From positions 31,199,454 through 31,263,453 of the forward strand of contig CM034534.1 of NCBI GenBank assembly GCA_020002185.1: a stretch of DNA of 64,000 nucleotides, given 5' to 3'. The notes under the pieces are model-generated. The model was given only the letters and a program-made list of their open reading frames with translations, was not told the origin of the DNA and did not search any database. Below are positions 47,216 to 58,335 of the stretch, piece after piece. The position numbers were made by a program, and so were the translations under genes. How positions within the stretch are numbered: the first letter of the stretch is position 1; each line of letters starts with the position of its first letter. The DNA is from Paraescarpia echinospica. Its lineage: Eukaryota; Annelida; Polychaeta; Sabellida; Siboglinidae.

Positions 47216-47800
47216 GAGACACGCTCTTTTCAACAGATAATGCTGTACGGCCACTTCCAAGAGCGAACGATCAAACGGAGCCGTCCAGTCCGTGCCCATG
47301 AGCCTGTCGGCCACTCGGTGCACGAGTGCACCTTCCGAAAATCGATCGCCGCGCACGCATCGTTCTTCGAGCACCGCGATCAATCGAATAGCGGGTAACA
47401 ACAACGTCTGCTGCAGAAAGCTGTCGATCGCCAATGTAAAAAAAACACATTTATGGCCGCCACGTTTTCGTACACAAGCCTATACCGTCTGCTCGGCTTC
47501 CTTCCTCGATAGCCGTACACGTGTAGGAAGGGGCAGCCCTCCTCGGGCGGGCACTCACCGCATTCTTGACGCGCGCTTTCCATTACCCTTTCGCCGACTA
47601 TTTCGGCGAAGATGGCCATCATGCATCTTTGCCGTCCGGCGTACGAATGGAGGACGCTCCACATCGAGTCGGCTTGGAGGGTGCGTACGATCACTGGCTT
47701 TTTCTCGCGGGCCCACGGTATAAAGTCGTCCGAAGACACAGACAACACGTCCAGACGTGGTGATAGCAGTGATGCTGTTGTTGTCGGCACCACCGGAATC
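47207..47800 (-). pseudogene. Unrecognised GC-rich ORF with a homopolymer frameshift
   Basis: One frame covers 47793-47450 (FIPWAREKKPVIVRTLQADS, then a cysteine cluster CGECPPEEGC). A second, from about 47434 to 47207, continues plausibly (ALVHRVADRLMGTDWTAPFD) after a run of T on this strand, suggesting one protein of about 195 residues with a slippage-type frameshift. No ATG lies at the upstream end, so the start is unknown. I recognise no family. It lies directly downstream of the RPA-like gene. Confidence 0.4.
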
Positions 47801-48066
47801 TATGTAACGTACGTCGGAGCGGTGTTCGAAGGCCGATACATCGACGCTTCTCTCGCCAGCAAGGGAGACGCGCCGATTCCGGCGCGCGTCACGGTAGGAG
47901 GAGGAGGAATGGTCTGCGTGTCTTCATCAGTGAGGAGCGGAAGAGGAGGCGGCGTTTCCGTTTTGGCGCGCTTCTCGGCGGGAGGCGAGCTCTCTTCAAC
48001 GACGCTGCGTAAAGCAGCGGCGATTACAGCGTCCTACAGAATCAACAAACACCAAGCGTTAGTCAT

Positions 48067-48764
48067 TCAAGGGTGAACATCGTACGCGCGCACTTCATTT
48101 TCACTCGCCTTCTTCGACACGACCCTCACATCCCTGACAGTGTACGTGCCTAGAATTCCGTCCCATACGACCTTGTGCACGGTCACCTCCAGTACTGTGC
48201 CGGTCAGGCTCGCTACAAAACTGTTGCGCAATTGCTCTGGTAACATGCTGGCCACGTAGTCGGCATCGAAATCGCCGATCGACGATATCGTTTCGTCGAA
48301 TAGTGTAAGCCAGATACCAGCCTCAGCGTCGTCGTCGTCGTCGCCATGCCCTTCCAACAGGACGCGAACCGAAAAATGCGTCTTCGGCTTCGCCTGCACG
48401 CAGCGTACTACGCACAACATAGTACCGCTTTGAAGGCCTCGCACTTTGTGCCTACAAGCGTGACAGCCGACGTACGTGCATTTATTTTTTTATGCAACGC
48501 CAACGATTTTTACGGGTGTAGTAATCTTACACGTGCCACCCGAGACCAACACAAACTCTTTCAGAGTTACCTCGGTCGGTTCGACCACACTCACCACTGC
48601 GTCGAGAGGAGAATTCAGCGACCCCGACATAGTAAGCGCTGCGTCGAGAGCCGATTTCAGCGAAATGAAGGGGCTTTCATTTCGCCGCAGGACGCCGCCG
48701 CGCCAGTCGGTACCTTCGACTTCGCTTTCTTCGGGGCCTCTCCGTGAACAGGCGGCGGAACCAT
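48067..48764 (-). pseudogene. RPA70-like single-strand DNA-binding protein (OB fold with zinc ribbon)
   Basis: ATG at 48764 gives a Pro/Lys N-terminus, then the frame shifts near 48690. An OB-fold-like segment (SPLDAVVSVVEPTEV) follows, then TAA at about 48489-48491. It continues in frame with a zinc ribbon (CHACRHKV, then CVVRC) and a strand pattern IWLTLFDETIS ... YTVRDVRVV, which is the layout of the RPA1 C-terminal DNA-binding domain. The frame ends at TGA 48067. A branch-point-like TGACTAAC and TTCTGTAG just beyond could splice to an acidic tail with a KRAK basic cluster (47800-48030). A Helitron or viral origin is possible. Confidence 0.6.
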
Positions 48765-48844
48765 TATCAACAACTACAACGCTCTGCAACGGCAACAACA
48801 CAACGTTACCACACTGACAATACATAGGCGTTCTCCGCCCGACC

Positions 48845-48852
48845 CTATTTAT
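48845..48852 (-). promoter_or_regulatory. TATA-like box for the RPA-like gene
   Basis: On the minus strand TATAAATA lies 81-88 bp upstream of the ATG at 48764, placing initiation near 48820. Confidence 0.45.
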
Positions 48853-49102
48853 AATAGCATCGCGCATGGCTACCGTGCGCTCGCGCACGCGCGCCAGAAA
48901 ACAGCCGATTCTTACAAGGTTACTAAAACTGAAAAAAAACTCACGGTTTGTTTAGTGCACAAACAGAACGCCGCTTTTATTTTCTAATATAAGTTTACCA
49001 TACGATTCTCCAGTCCCTACTTTGTATTATAGGCCGCTTAGTTTACGCGCATTTCACCCTTTATTACAGTTTTAGGCACTTACAAACAGTTACATAAGCG
49101 CC

Positions 49103-49122
49103 TTATATAACCAGTGACGTCA
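49103..49122 (+). promoter_or_regulatory. TATA box and CRE site of the spliced plus-strand gene
   Basis: TTATATAA (49103-49110) and a perfect TGACGTCA CRE/ATF site (49115-49122) precede the ATG at 49165. Together with the minus-strand TATA at 48845 this makes a divergent 250-bp promoter region. Confidence 0.6.
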
Positions 49123-49164
49123 GACGCTTATGTAAGGCTACCGCGTACGTGTCTAGACCGCTAC

Positions 49165-50384
49165 ATGTCACCGCGAAAACAACTGCGAAATTCATTTCTC
49201 ACAATGGAGCAGAACAACCAACAACACTCTGCTGCTGCTGCTGCTGCTGTCCCCCGACAACCAGAAGACAGGTACGTTTTCCTAACTCACTTAACGGCTT
49301 TCTTTCATATCACTACAAATTACTATAACTGCTTTCCTTTTCGACGTCACTCACTAACACATTTTTTGGGTTTTATTTACAGACCACACGCGAACGCCAA
49401 TGCCCCCCGTCCCCCTCAACGACCGGGAGAAAGGTACGTTTCCTCCTTCCTTACTCTCTTCACTCTATTTACAGACGCCTAATTACGGGCTTTGATTATT
49501 ATAACTGCTCATTACGGGCTTTGATAACTGTTCCACGTCACTAACTTACAGACGCCTCATTGCCTTCCTTACTCTCTTCACTCTATTTACAGACGCCTCA
49601 TTACGGGCTTTGATTACTATAAATTTCCTTACAGACGCCTAATTACGGGCTTTGATTACTATAACTGCTCATGATTAACTCACTCACAGACGCCTAATTA
49701 CCTTCAACGTCACTTTTATTTACATACGCCTAATTGCGTGGTTCGAAACCCTTCACGTTGGTCGGGGGCAAACCCTTATGATGCCCTCTAAGCGAAACGG
49801 ATTCGTACCACCGCGCGGAATCCGCGTAACCGACCTCATCGTGCTAGATACGACCCCTCGTGACAATGGACGGGGAATGCTATATTTAGGGCGACGACAA
49901 CGCGACAATAACGCATCATCCACCTAAACTTCTGTTTTACAGCTCATTCACACGCCACGTTATTCACGCGCCCGGACTTGATCATCGAACGCTTCCCTAC
50001 GGCCGTGGAACGTGCATACACATCATTATCCGACCATCTTCGCCCACTCGCCACCAAGCCTCGCCCTCTCCACCCGCCGTCGACCCGACGAAAGCGTCCC
50101 CCGCACGGCGTGTCGTCTGGTCTGCGCCGCTGACAAACCTTCCCACCGCCCGTGCCATCGGCATACGCCGCCCGAGGCCACCAACGATACTAGATCCGGA
50201 CCGTGATGGAGAAACGGACCAAACCTACTCATACACCACCACCACCACTCCGTTTCAACATGGACGAGGCCGTGCACGGACTTTTGGTGGTCAGCCACAT
50301 TACACCCTCCCAAGTGACGCGCATGAGCGACGCGGCTTCGGGCCCGTCCCTGCACGTTACCTCAGGGACGACGATCAACAATAA
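49165..50384 (+). CDS. Spliced gene of unknown function, three phase-matched exons
   Basis: Exon 1 (49165-49271): basic start, then MEQNNQQHSAAAAAAVPRQP, ending at AG|GTACGT. Exon 2 (49383-49433): 51 bp, ends AAAG|GTACGT; its end resembles that of exon 1, suggesting exon duplication. Last exon (49943-50384): acceptor TCTGTTTTACAG, then 146 open codons without ATG, rich in Pro, Arg and Thr, with HGRGRARTFGGQPHY and an acidic DDDQQ end. TAA (50382-50384) overlaps AATAAA (50380-50385). All junctions split codons after two bases and fit together. No family recognised. Confidence 0.55.
49471..49740 (+). repeat. Array of splice-acceptor-like units (TTTACAG|ACGCCT...)
   Basis: Six units, five with CAG before ACGCCT(A/C)ATT (ending at 49474, 49551, 49592, 49634 and 49689) and one with CAT (49725), several followed by ACGGGCTTTGATTA. 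They sit inside the intron before the last exon of the spliced gene and have no donors. Confidence 0.75.
49726..49927 (+). CDS. Possible alternative last exon
   Basis: From the last repeat unit, a frame in the same phase as the upstream exons stays open for 67 codons (AWFETLHVGRGQTL, VTDLIVLDTT, GRGMLYLGRRQRDNN) to TAA 49925. Its acceptor has AT in place of AG, so use today is doubtful. Confidence 0.3.
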
Positions 50385-50546
50385 AAATATTATCTCACAG
50401 TTTTCCTTTCTTATGCTCAATCCTTGCGCAGCTTATTCCAAATACAAGTAACAGCTGTTACCACCGCTACACAATAATCCAGCAGCGTTATTAAAAGCGC
50501 CGCGCAGAACTGTTTCCACACACTAATAATCCTGCGTCATAACAAC

Positions 50547-50935
50547 GCTCAAACACATTCATCGCGCATCCTTGCATAAGGCCAGCTTATTCTGATAGCG
50601 AATACCAGCCACGAAGAAAAACAACAATCACTGCCTGCGCCGCACAAACTCCAGCGCGTCATAACACTGCACTCTTTATTGATCATTTTATATCGCGCGC
50701 CGCACTTCGCCCGCCGCTCACAAACCATAACAAGCGCCCGCTTAATGCTCAAACACATTCATCGCGCATCCTTGCATACGGCCAGCTTATTCTGACAGCG
50801 AATACCAGCCACGAAGAAAAACAACAATCACTGCCTGCGCCGCACAGACTCCAGCGCGTCATAACACTGCACTCTTTATTTATAATTTTATATCGCGCGC
50901 CGCACTTCGCCCGCCGCTCACAAACCATAACAATT
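50547..50935. repeat. Two tandem copies of a 200-bp unit
   Basis: GCTCAAACACATTCATCGCG begins at 50547 and 50747, and the copies match closely through CTCACAAACCATAACAA. Non-coding. Confidence 0.93.
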
Positions 50936-51183
50936 CTCCAGCATCGTTAAACCGCGCCGCGCAGACTTAATGCACAGCCACATACCGTCATACGATATCC
51001 TATTCGGCAGTGAGTCGTGTAAACTAGGCCACCCGATTAAGGCACCACACTGCAGCGAGCCGCGTAAACTAGGCCGCTCGATTAACCTCGCTGATCTTTT
51101 GCTCCGCCAGGTACCACACCGCAGCCTAGAAGCTTTCCTACTTCACACACACCGCCGTATACCTAATTGATACTAATTAGTTG

Positions 51184-51410
51184 GGAATTACTATTTTTAC
51201 TTATTGCTAGTGCTGCCCTCCAGTGAATGCACTACTCACTTGTTGCTAATTAGTACCTAATTAATTACCTAATTAGTCACTAGATGTCGGCACTCTCAAT
51301 TACTATTTTTACTTATTGCTAGTGCTGCCCTCCAGTGAATGCACTACTCACTAGTTGCTAATTAGTACCTAATTAATTACCTAATTAGTCACTAGATGTC
51401 GGCACACTCT
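51184..51410. repeat. Two tandem copies of a 112-bp unit
   Basis: ATTACTATTTTTACTTATTG starts at 51187 and 51299 and the copies are nearly identical. Preceded by a short duplicated AGTCGTGTAAACTAGGCC-type segment (51011 and 51056). No gene in 50,940-51,870. Confidence 0.92.
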
Positions 51411-51875
51411 CTTCCGTGGACCTGTCAATCAACCGTTTTTTATCGGTAGGCTGTTTTTATAAGTAACATTCCATTTGACGCAGAATGTGCTCCTGACTGC
51501 TAAAAAACGCAAAAAGTATACTTATAAAAAACGAAAAACCCTTTGATCTCGGATCATGACCCGTACTGTGGACAACACTATAACTACTCATACCTCCGTA
51601 AGTCGTATCACCCTACACATAAAACAGAACTCTCGTAAATATATTAATAGGGCTGGTTCTTTGCACTAGAAAAAATGAAAGCAAAACGCCATTTAACTAA
51701 ACGCAGAACTCCTACGTAGACACACAGAAACTCAAATAATGAAGTTAATCACGCACGTTATGCAAGTTACGCACGTTCTTACAGTCCGTGTTGATGGTGG
51801 CCAGGGACTGCGCCCAGCAGGAGGAACAGAGAGGGTAATCTAAGAGGGGGCAAGCCTCCATATGCACCCCCTGCT

Positions 51876-52545
51876 TGCCGAACCAAATTCATATTGGATG
51901 GGCTGAGCCGGAGCTACAGAGCCCGATTTTGGATAGGACACTGAATAGAGTGGAACATAAATTAGGCGAAGGACAACAGGGGTTTAAAAAGGAAAGGAGG
52001 ACGATGAATGAAATGTTTCCGTTATTAAAGACAGCTAGTAGAACAAATGTGGATATGCAAGGGAATACGCACGGTAGTATTATTTGTGGCCATTTAGACG
52101 TCTTACGACACGACCCAGAAATAGATGGAGAAAACAACGCCGAGACTGATCAATGGGAGGGCGAGAAGCGGATGTTATGATGGTATTTATAACGGTATGT
52201 GCGAGAGATCGAAAGGCAGAGTAATGTACGCAGACGTAGTGATCGTTGTATTGAAATACACGAACGTGTTACAAAAAACTCCTGGAGGACTGGGCAGAAT
52301 TGTTCGACAGGTGGGACTGACACTGAACACGGAAAAGATGCAGTGATGTGGGTTTGGACACCAGAGATAGTAGTTATAGACATCAAGTTGGAGGGACGGA
52401 GATCGAACAAGGTGGTGACTGAGGAGTTTGGCAGAATGGTTACTGGGGATGGGCGGTCGGAGGTGGAGTTACAGCGGAGAACATCAGCGAGCACAAGACA
52501 TGCTGGAATGTTGTGTGATTTACGACAGTCAGAGACAATATAATA
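51876..52545 (+). mobile_element. RTE-like LINE reverse-transcriptase fragment
   Basis: RT pieces in order: RTLNRVEHKLGEGQQGFKKE (about 51930-51990), a degenerate catalytic YAD block (52226-52240, VMYADVVIVVL), GLTLNTEKM (about 52320), and TGDGRSEVELQRRTSA (about 52445-52490). Broken by frameshifts; the catalytic motif has lost its second Asp. Truncated at both ends. Confidence 0.7.
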
Positions 52546-52679
52546 ATCAAAACATTTGACAATACAATTGCAACGCTGGCATACTTACATGGACTGAAGA
52601 ACAGAATAGGGAGCTTTGAGGAAGAAGCACACGTGCGCACCCACACAACACACACGCATGCACCACACGCACGCACGCT

Positions 52680-52782
<103 letters not shown>

Positions 52783-52859
52783 TTATGACGACGTTGTCCC
52801 ATGCCAATGTAAGGTCTTCAGCAAGATGTTAGGCGTACATATGGGGATCTAGATGACAG

Positions 52860-54055
52860 AGGCCGCCTCAATGTTGTTGTTAAGTTAAGAACAATGGGCT
52901 GGCTTGAAAACAGGAATTACTACAACGCGCACGATACATTCAAAACGAACCCACGTCGGTTACGGACCTCATAAATAATATATATATATATACAGACATA
53001 TAAATAATTAATTTTCCCTTGCCGGGCTATGCTTGGCCATCTAGTCTCGATGGACACCAACAGAAAGAAACCACTCTCTTTGATTTGTAATCATAGTTGG
53101 ACACGATCTTGTTAATCACAATTATTACTCTCAATTTATCAGTCATAGTTTGTCATGCTCATACAAATTACTATTTACAACGGAGTCACCATCTGATCAC
53201 GAAATATTTTCTAAATTACGCAACTAGCGAGATAAGAAAGAGTTTTCTGTCCGAAGCGATGTCGTGGAGTTGGCGGTAAACGTAAAACACCGTAAGTTGG
53301 AACAATCGTTGACGTCACGAGTACGTATAGCGCAAGTGCATTCGTTCACTTGTTGTCACGGAAGCAACTGTAGTTCAAAACAGCGCAACGTGCAAAGGTG
53401 AAATTTATGCAAACAAACAACATAGATGGATTGATGTGAGTAATGTGATTCCGCTTTCCGGAACGTCGCCATATACGGTAATATAGGAGCGGTAGAGTAC
53501 TTTTATTGCTCAGTGCATTTTACCCAAATAATGTGAACATGTCCTTGGCAGGGTGCGTTCAATCAACGTGTTTCATTCGTTGGACGTTGGGACGACACCG
53601 ATCTAGTCCAACTTTCTGAAGTCAACTCACTAGCGTAGGGCGTCAAATAGGAACAATAATAACACTAGAGCAGCATAGCTCCAAAGGAAACGCCTCTTTT
53701 CAGTTGGCGCGAAATTGTTCAAGAGCGGCGGCGAAATCCGCGAGGCGTTCGGCGGTCGGATGTCCGAGAACCGCCAAGAGCGAGCCGGGGTTGTAGGCCG
53801 ACTTGGCGGGGAGGTACAGCCAGTAGAGTAGTGCAAAGAGGACCGTATGTCGGAGTGGGTGGGTAGACTGACAGGTAAACCTTTGACCCACTTGCTGTCT
53901 TAACCAAGTAGGCCCCGTGTTTAGTTTAATTTTGAAGTGCTTCGTTTGCAGCTTTTATTTAACTGGGAAGGGGGGTAAGATGGATGCGGGCGCTCCCCCC
54001 GCGCGCGCTGAAGGAAAATAGTTCCTCTCGAGGGAAAAGGATTACACACGTGTTT
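52860..54055. other. No gene recognised
   Basis: Minus-strand frames at 53630-53907 overlap in three frames. One (LLYWLYLPAKSAYNPG) looks protein-like but has no match I recognise, and flanking splice sites are unclear. Confidence 0.35.
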
Positions 54056-54059
54056 TCAT

Positions 54060-54190
54060 AGTGGGAGAGCAGATTGGGGGGTTTGGGGAGCCTCAAAGGG
54101 GTGTGCAATTGGAGGTTAAATTATATACAAGGTGGAGGAATTTTGGGAGTCTCAGGGGGGTGAAGTTAGATGTCTCAATGTGGGTGCTGT
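54060..54190. repeat. Block related to the 22.45-kb tandem repeat
   Basis: TTTGGGGAGCCTCAAAGGGG, CAATTGGAGGTT and GGGAGTCTCA segments resemble the units at 22450-22690. Confidence 0.5.
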
Positions 54191-54298
54191 TCGTGTTTGT
54201 GGGAAGTCCAAAGGAACGAGCAGTTTTATACCTCAAGGAGGTGCATGAGTAAGTTAGTTGATCATGCGTCGTGTTGCTTTCAGAGTGGTGTATCGACC

Positions 54299-54396
54299 AT
54301 GGCCCGCGTGACGTCGCCAGCGGTTGGAGAGCGCCACGCGCATTCGCACGCTCACTGTCAACGATCAAACGGCAGTGTAAAGAAAATCAACAAATG
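54299..54396 (+). CDS. Candidate first exon (upstream alternative) of the CaaX-box gene
   Basis: ATG in a strong context (GACCATGG) opens 32 codons (ARVTSPAVGERHAHSHAH, then KKINK) to an excellent donor, AAATG|GTAAGT, after 54396. The phase (two bases) matches the acceptor at 58195, so it could splice directly to the large exon. A CRE-like TGACGTCG lies within it. Inferred from splice fit only. Confidence 0.35.
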
Positions 54397-54579
54397 GTAA
54401 GTAGTGTTTATTGTTGTTGTTTTTCTACCTTGTTCCTCAGTGCATTGGTGAGGTTTACCTGTTGTATTGTTGTGCAGTTGTCTCTTTCTTCCTCTAGCTC
54501 TCTAGCTCACTAGCTCACTAGCTTGCTCTCTCTTTCACTCTGTCCCCCCGTCTCTCTCAATCTGTCCCCCCTTCTCTCC

Positions 54580-54585
54580 CTGCCC

Positions 54586-54629
<44 letters not shown>

Positions 54630-54660
54630 ACCTCCCTCTCCTCTCTCCCCTCCTTTCGCG
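54580..54660. repeat. CT-rich microsatellite
   Basis: CT/TCTC run giving Ser/Leu-only frames. Confidence 0.9.
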
Positions 54661-54918
54661 CAAACTCAAGAGTACAATCCCAGCGAAACTTTAGTTCAAC
54701 GTTTCATAAACCGGGCCAACGTCAAATAAACGCTCGGTGCTTATTGGCCAATCATCGGGAACGTATTCCAATATGTCAGCCACCGGGAATTATGAGATTT
54801 CATTAGAAAACACCACTTCTAAGATCACATTCTGAGTAAACCAGTAGCGAGATAGTGTTGAATGTAGTTGCAAATGGTTAGTTTGTATTAACTATGTTAG
54901 TTGAATATATCCAAAATG

Positions 54919-55157
54919 CCGTTTAACTTAAGTAAAGGGATGTTTATCACAGGAAAGACGCCGCAAACACCGGCAAATGCCCAAAATATAAGCATACGAG
55001 GGAGTATGCCGCCTGGAAGTCGTGGCCATCGAAGCAGAAGGCGACGAACCAGCACAAAGCGCAGAAGAAACAACGACAATTTAAATGTCAACATGAGCGG
55101 CGCCTGCAGACCTCCACCTATACCACGCTCAGTCCGTGGAAGGACAAGTCTAAGAGG
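54919..55157 (+). CDS. Candidate Arg-rich exon
   Basis: From ATG 54919 a frame reads PFNLSKGMFITGKTPQTPA and a basic RSRRRRTSTKRRR segment, to a possible donor AGAG|GTGGGT. The end phase would fit an acceptor at 57165 (GCTACAG|GA) upstream of the Gly-rich exon. Unrecognised; could be chance. Confidence 0.25.
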
Positions 55158-55199
55158 TGGGTGGGTCTCATTCTGTCCGTAGTAGGATAAGTCCAATAG

Positions 55200-57040
55200 G
55201 TGGGTGGGTCGTTGCTGACATTGTTTCATTTGTTGCGCCAACAATGGGTATAGTCCAACACCCTACATGGAACATTATCATGTGAACATTTCCCCAACTA
55301 TGGGTATAATTCCTTCTATACTTGAAACATAACCAGTTGCAGCCTTGCTTAAGGAAGGTTGTCGGAGCTCTTGTTAAGCTCCGACAAGAATTCTTATCTG
55401 CACTTTGGAGTCGTGTTGGTGCCGTTTTGGCCACGGGCGCTTGATTCGTTTTCTCAGTAATCTTCTATAGATTTTGTACAGAATAGTAAAGTATAGAAAA
55501 TATGTAGATATGTTATGGGCCCTTTCGTTTCTATATAATTCTATAGAATTTCAATAGAATTGTTTTGAGTACATTTTATAACCTATAGCAAACACAATTC
55601 TATAGAAATGTGTCCGCACAAAAATCCTATAGAATAAACATATATTCTATAGCGTACATATGTTCTAGTGCACCAAACTTCTCAAATGTCAACTGCACTA
55701 ATGTGGAATCAAATCCCTTTATTGAGGTTCGTTCACCAAGTTTGGTGTTACATTTTCACTTCAATACGAACAAAGAGACGGCAGAGGCGAGTCATCTGCC
55801 AACACAAACAATAATACTAATGTCAGCACAATCGTTTTAAAAGTAAATAAAACACAAACATCGACCCAGTGAACTGTATCGAATCTAGGCACAAAGTAAG
55901 GGAGCAGAACAATCACCATATCTTCAGAGAAAGAAGTGTCAGTCTTACAACAAAGGACACAGTGATCATAAGACACAACTGTAAATGTTTCCATATTTCT
56001 AAAGTAAGAAATATGTCAGTATTCTACCAAACATATTGCGATTGCAAATAATTGAGCACTGCCATTGGCAACGGAGCAGCTTATATTAAACTGTCATGAT
56101 ATCAGTTGTACATACTACACACAGTATCAACAATGATTACACAAGATAAACAATTAGTGTGATCTAACAATTTAGATATAATAATGGCTAGGTATGAAAA
56201 TGGAATTAATGCAACTTGTCACAATCCCAACTATTTCCTTACACACAAGTCACAAACATTTGTTTATGAGAAACACATCTATAGTGAAATCGAATCACCA
56301 CTCTTAATAATAACAACGCAACATTTAGGTCGAATAATATCATTAAATGACTAGTACGTGCAAAACATCAGTTGTAATATTGTTGTTTAGGTAACCATCA
56401 CGGTCCACACCCGTTAAGTCATAAATCATCCCAACAAATAACAATGTTCTCACGACACACAACCTCGTGGCAAGGACCTTTTCATCGCGCAGCAGAAACG
56501 GTGTCGCACCGTAATTAAGCGCCGCTAAAAGAAACTGCAAAGAACGGGGTCAAACTGAAATTTCGCCACTAAGAGAATGAACGCCCTAGTACATTCCCCT
56601 CAACTTAAAGGTAACCGTCTCGGTTAATGTGGGATGACTCCACTTTGTCGCATTGCAACAAACATACTCGTCATAACAGACGTCAACTGTACTACTGTCG
56701 CCTGGTCAGTGTTCATCTCCAGCCGAGCAGGTGCATTACGAAGTAATCGAGGAGCGGGCAACCGTAATTAAGCGCAGCTAATAGAAACTGCAAAGAACGG
56801 GGTCAAACTGAAATTTCGCCACTAAGAGAAAGAACGCCCTAGTACACATATATTTCAATATTATTTACATAATTTCTTATCACTGTGTGCTTTCGACAAT
56901 GCAGATATTGTAGTACTAGTGCCCTTCTCTGATGTTCTGAGATAAGCTTGGATTTATAATCTTAGTCCCCCTTCTATGTTCGGTAAACATTTAGATTTAG
57001 CCAAGTCGTTTATGCCTAGTTGATATAGATATTCTACAGA
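55200..57040. other. No gene recognised; 90-bp direct repeat
   Basis: CCGTAATTAAGCGC(C/A)GCTAA and the following sequence to CGCCCTAGTACA occur at 56508-56597 and 56761-56850, 253 bp apart. AT-rich TCTATAG-type runs lie at 55460-55660. Confidence 0.6.
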
Positions 57041-57070
57041 ATTGTGTTAATGGTAATCCCGTAAGTATGA

Positions 57071-57324
57071 ATGCCGCTGACGCGAGAGTGCGGATGTTGC
57101 AGCGTGCTGACGGGGTTCCACGTGTCCCAGACGTCTCTCACTCTCGACGCCCCGAGCGCGTTCGCTACAGGAAGTGGCGGCGGCGGTGGCGGCCAGGGTA
57201 GCGGTGCTGGCAATGGCGGCGGCGGCGGCGGCGGCGGCGGCATTAGCTGTAGCGGCTCCGGTGGCGCCAACAAGAACAACAGCAACAGCGGCTCAAAACC
57301 GATCAAGACGGCCACTCGGACCAA
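57071..57324 (+). CDS. Gly-rich first (or internal) exon of the CaaX-box gene
   Basis: ATG 57071, immediately after an in-frame TGA, opens PLTRECGCCSVLTGF, then a poly-Gly/Ser region and KPIKTATRT, ending at a consensus donor ACCAA|GTAAGT after 57324. The last codon is split after two bases, which matches the acceptor at 58195 exactly. An internal acceptor (CGCTACAG at 57164) would allow use as an internal exon. Confidence 0.5.
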
Positions 57325-57409
57325 GTAAGTCGATAAGCAATAACAACTCTCCACCCTCCGTAATCATTCTTCGTCGATATCACCCCTCCTTGATGATGCT
57401 TAGTTGACA

Positions 57410-57847
57410 CCTGACGGTGTAACTATCGGAAATGTTCGCGTGTTACCCAACACACACGCCAGAAACTTGGGGGTGACCTTTGATTCTAATATGTCCCTTG
57501 AGTGACACGTAACTAACGTTTGTAGAAATGCGTATTACCACCTCCATTGCATTGGACGCATTCGTCGATATTTAGACAAAGAACACAAAACAACCTGTGC
57601 ATGCGCTAGTCATTTCGCGAATTGACTGCTGCAATAGTTTGCTTAATGGATTGCCAGCAACAGTAATTGAGAAACTACAACGTGTCCAAAATGCATGTGC
57701 TCGTATCATAAAGAGGCGGTCGAAACGAGACCATGGCATGCCCATGCTCTTGGAGCTGCACTGGCTTCCTGTGAAGAGTCGCATTACTTTCAAGACCTTA
57801 CCTCTCACTTTCAAATGCTTTCATGGGCTCGCACCTCTATATCTATT

Positions 57848-57850
<3 letters not shown>
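57410..57850 (+). mobile_element. CR1/L2-like LINE fragment in the intron
   Basis: RT C-terminal sequence in broken frames: NLGVTFDSNMSLE (about 57460), then SRIDCCNSLLNGLPA, KLQRVQNACARIIKR and LELHWLPVKSRITF (57600-57800). The arrangement matches the C-terminal part of the LINE at 20600-20780, but it is a different family member. Truncated by the CTGC array. Confidence 0.85.
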
Positions 57851-58088
<238 letters not shown>

Positions 58089-58194
58089 GTTTGAGCAACT
58101 CGTCCCCCTCCCCGCTACTGTCAACTCATCTATCCCTCCATGTCACATGTGTATAGACATAATATTCACAAGCAGTTCGTCATGTGTCCGCTAG

Positions 58195-58304
58195 GAACAA
58201 GCCGGCGATTGACAAGTATCAATTGCCTGACGCCAATCCGTTGAGCATTCCAGCAACCGACCAACAGTCGCAGCAACGACATCAGCAACAACAGCAGCTG
58301 CTAC

Positions 58305-58335
<31 letters not shown>

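Noticed and set aside
47612..48076. 154-aa plus-strand ORF opposite the unknown minus-strand ORF
   Set aside because: Low-complexity Gly/Ser/Val composition and no splice or promoter support; the minus frames align better with the RPA-like gene's direction.
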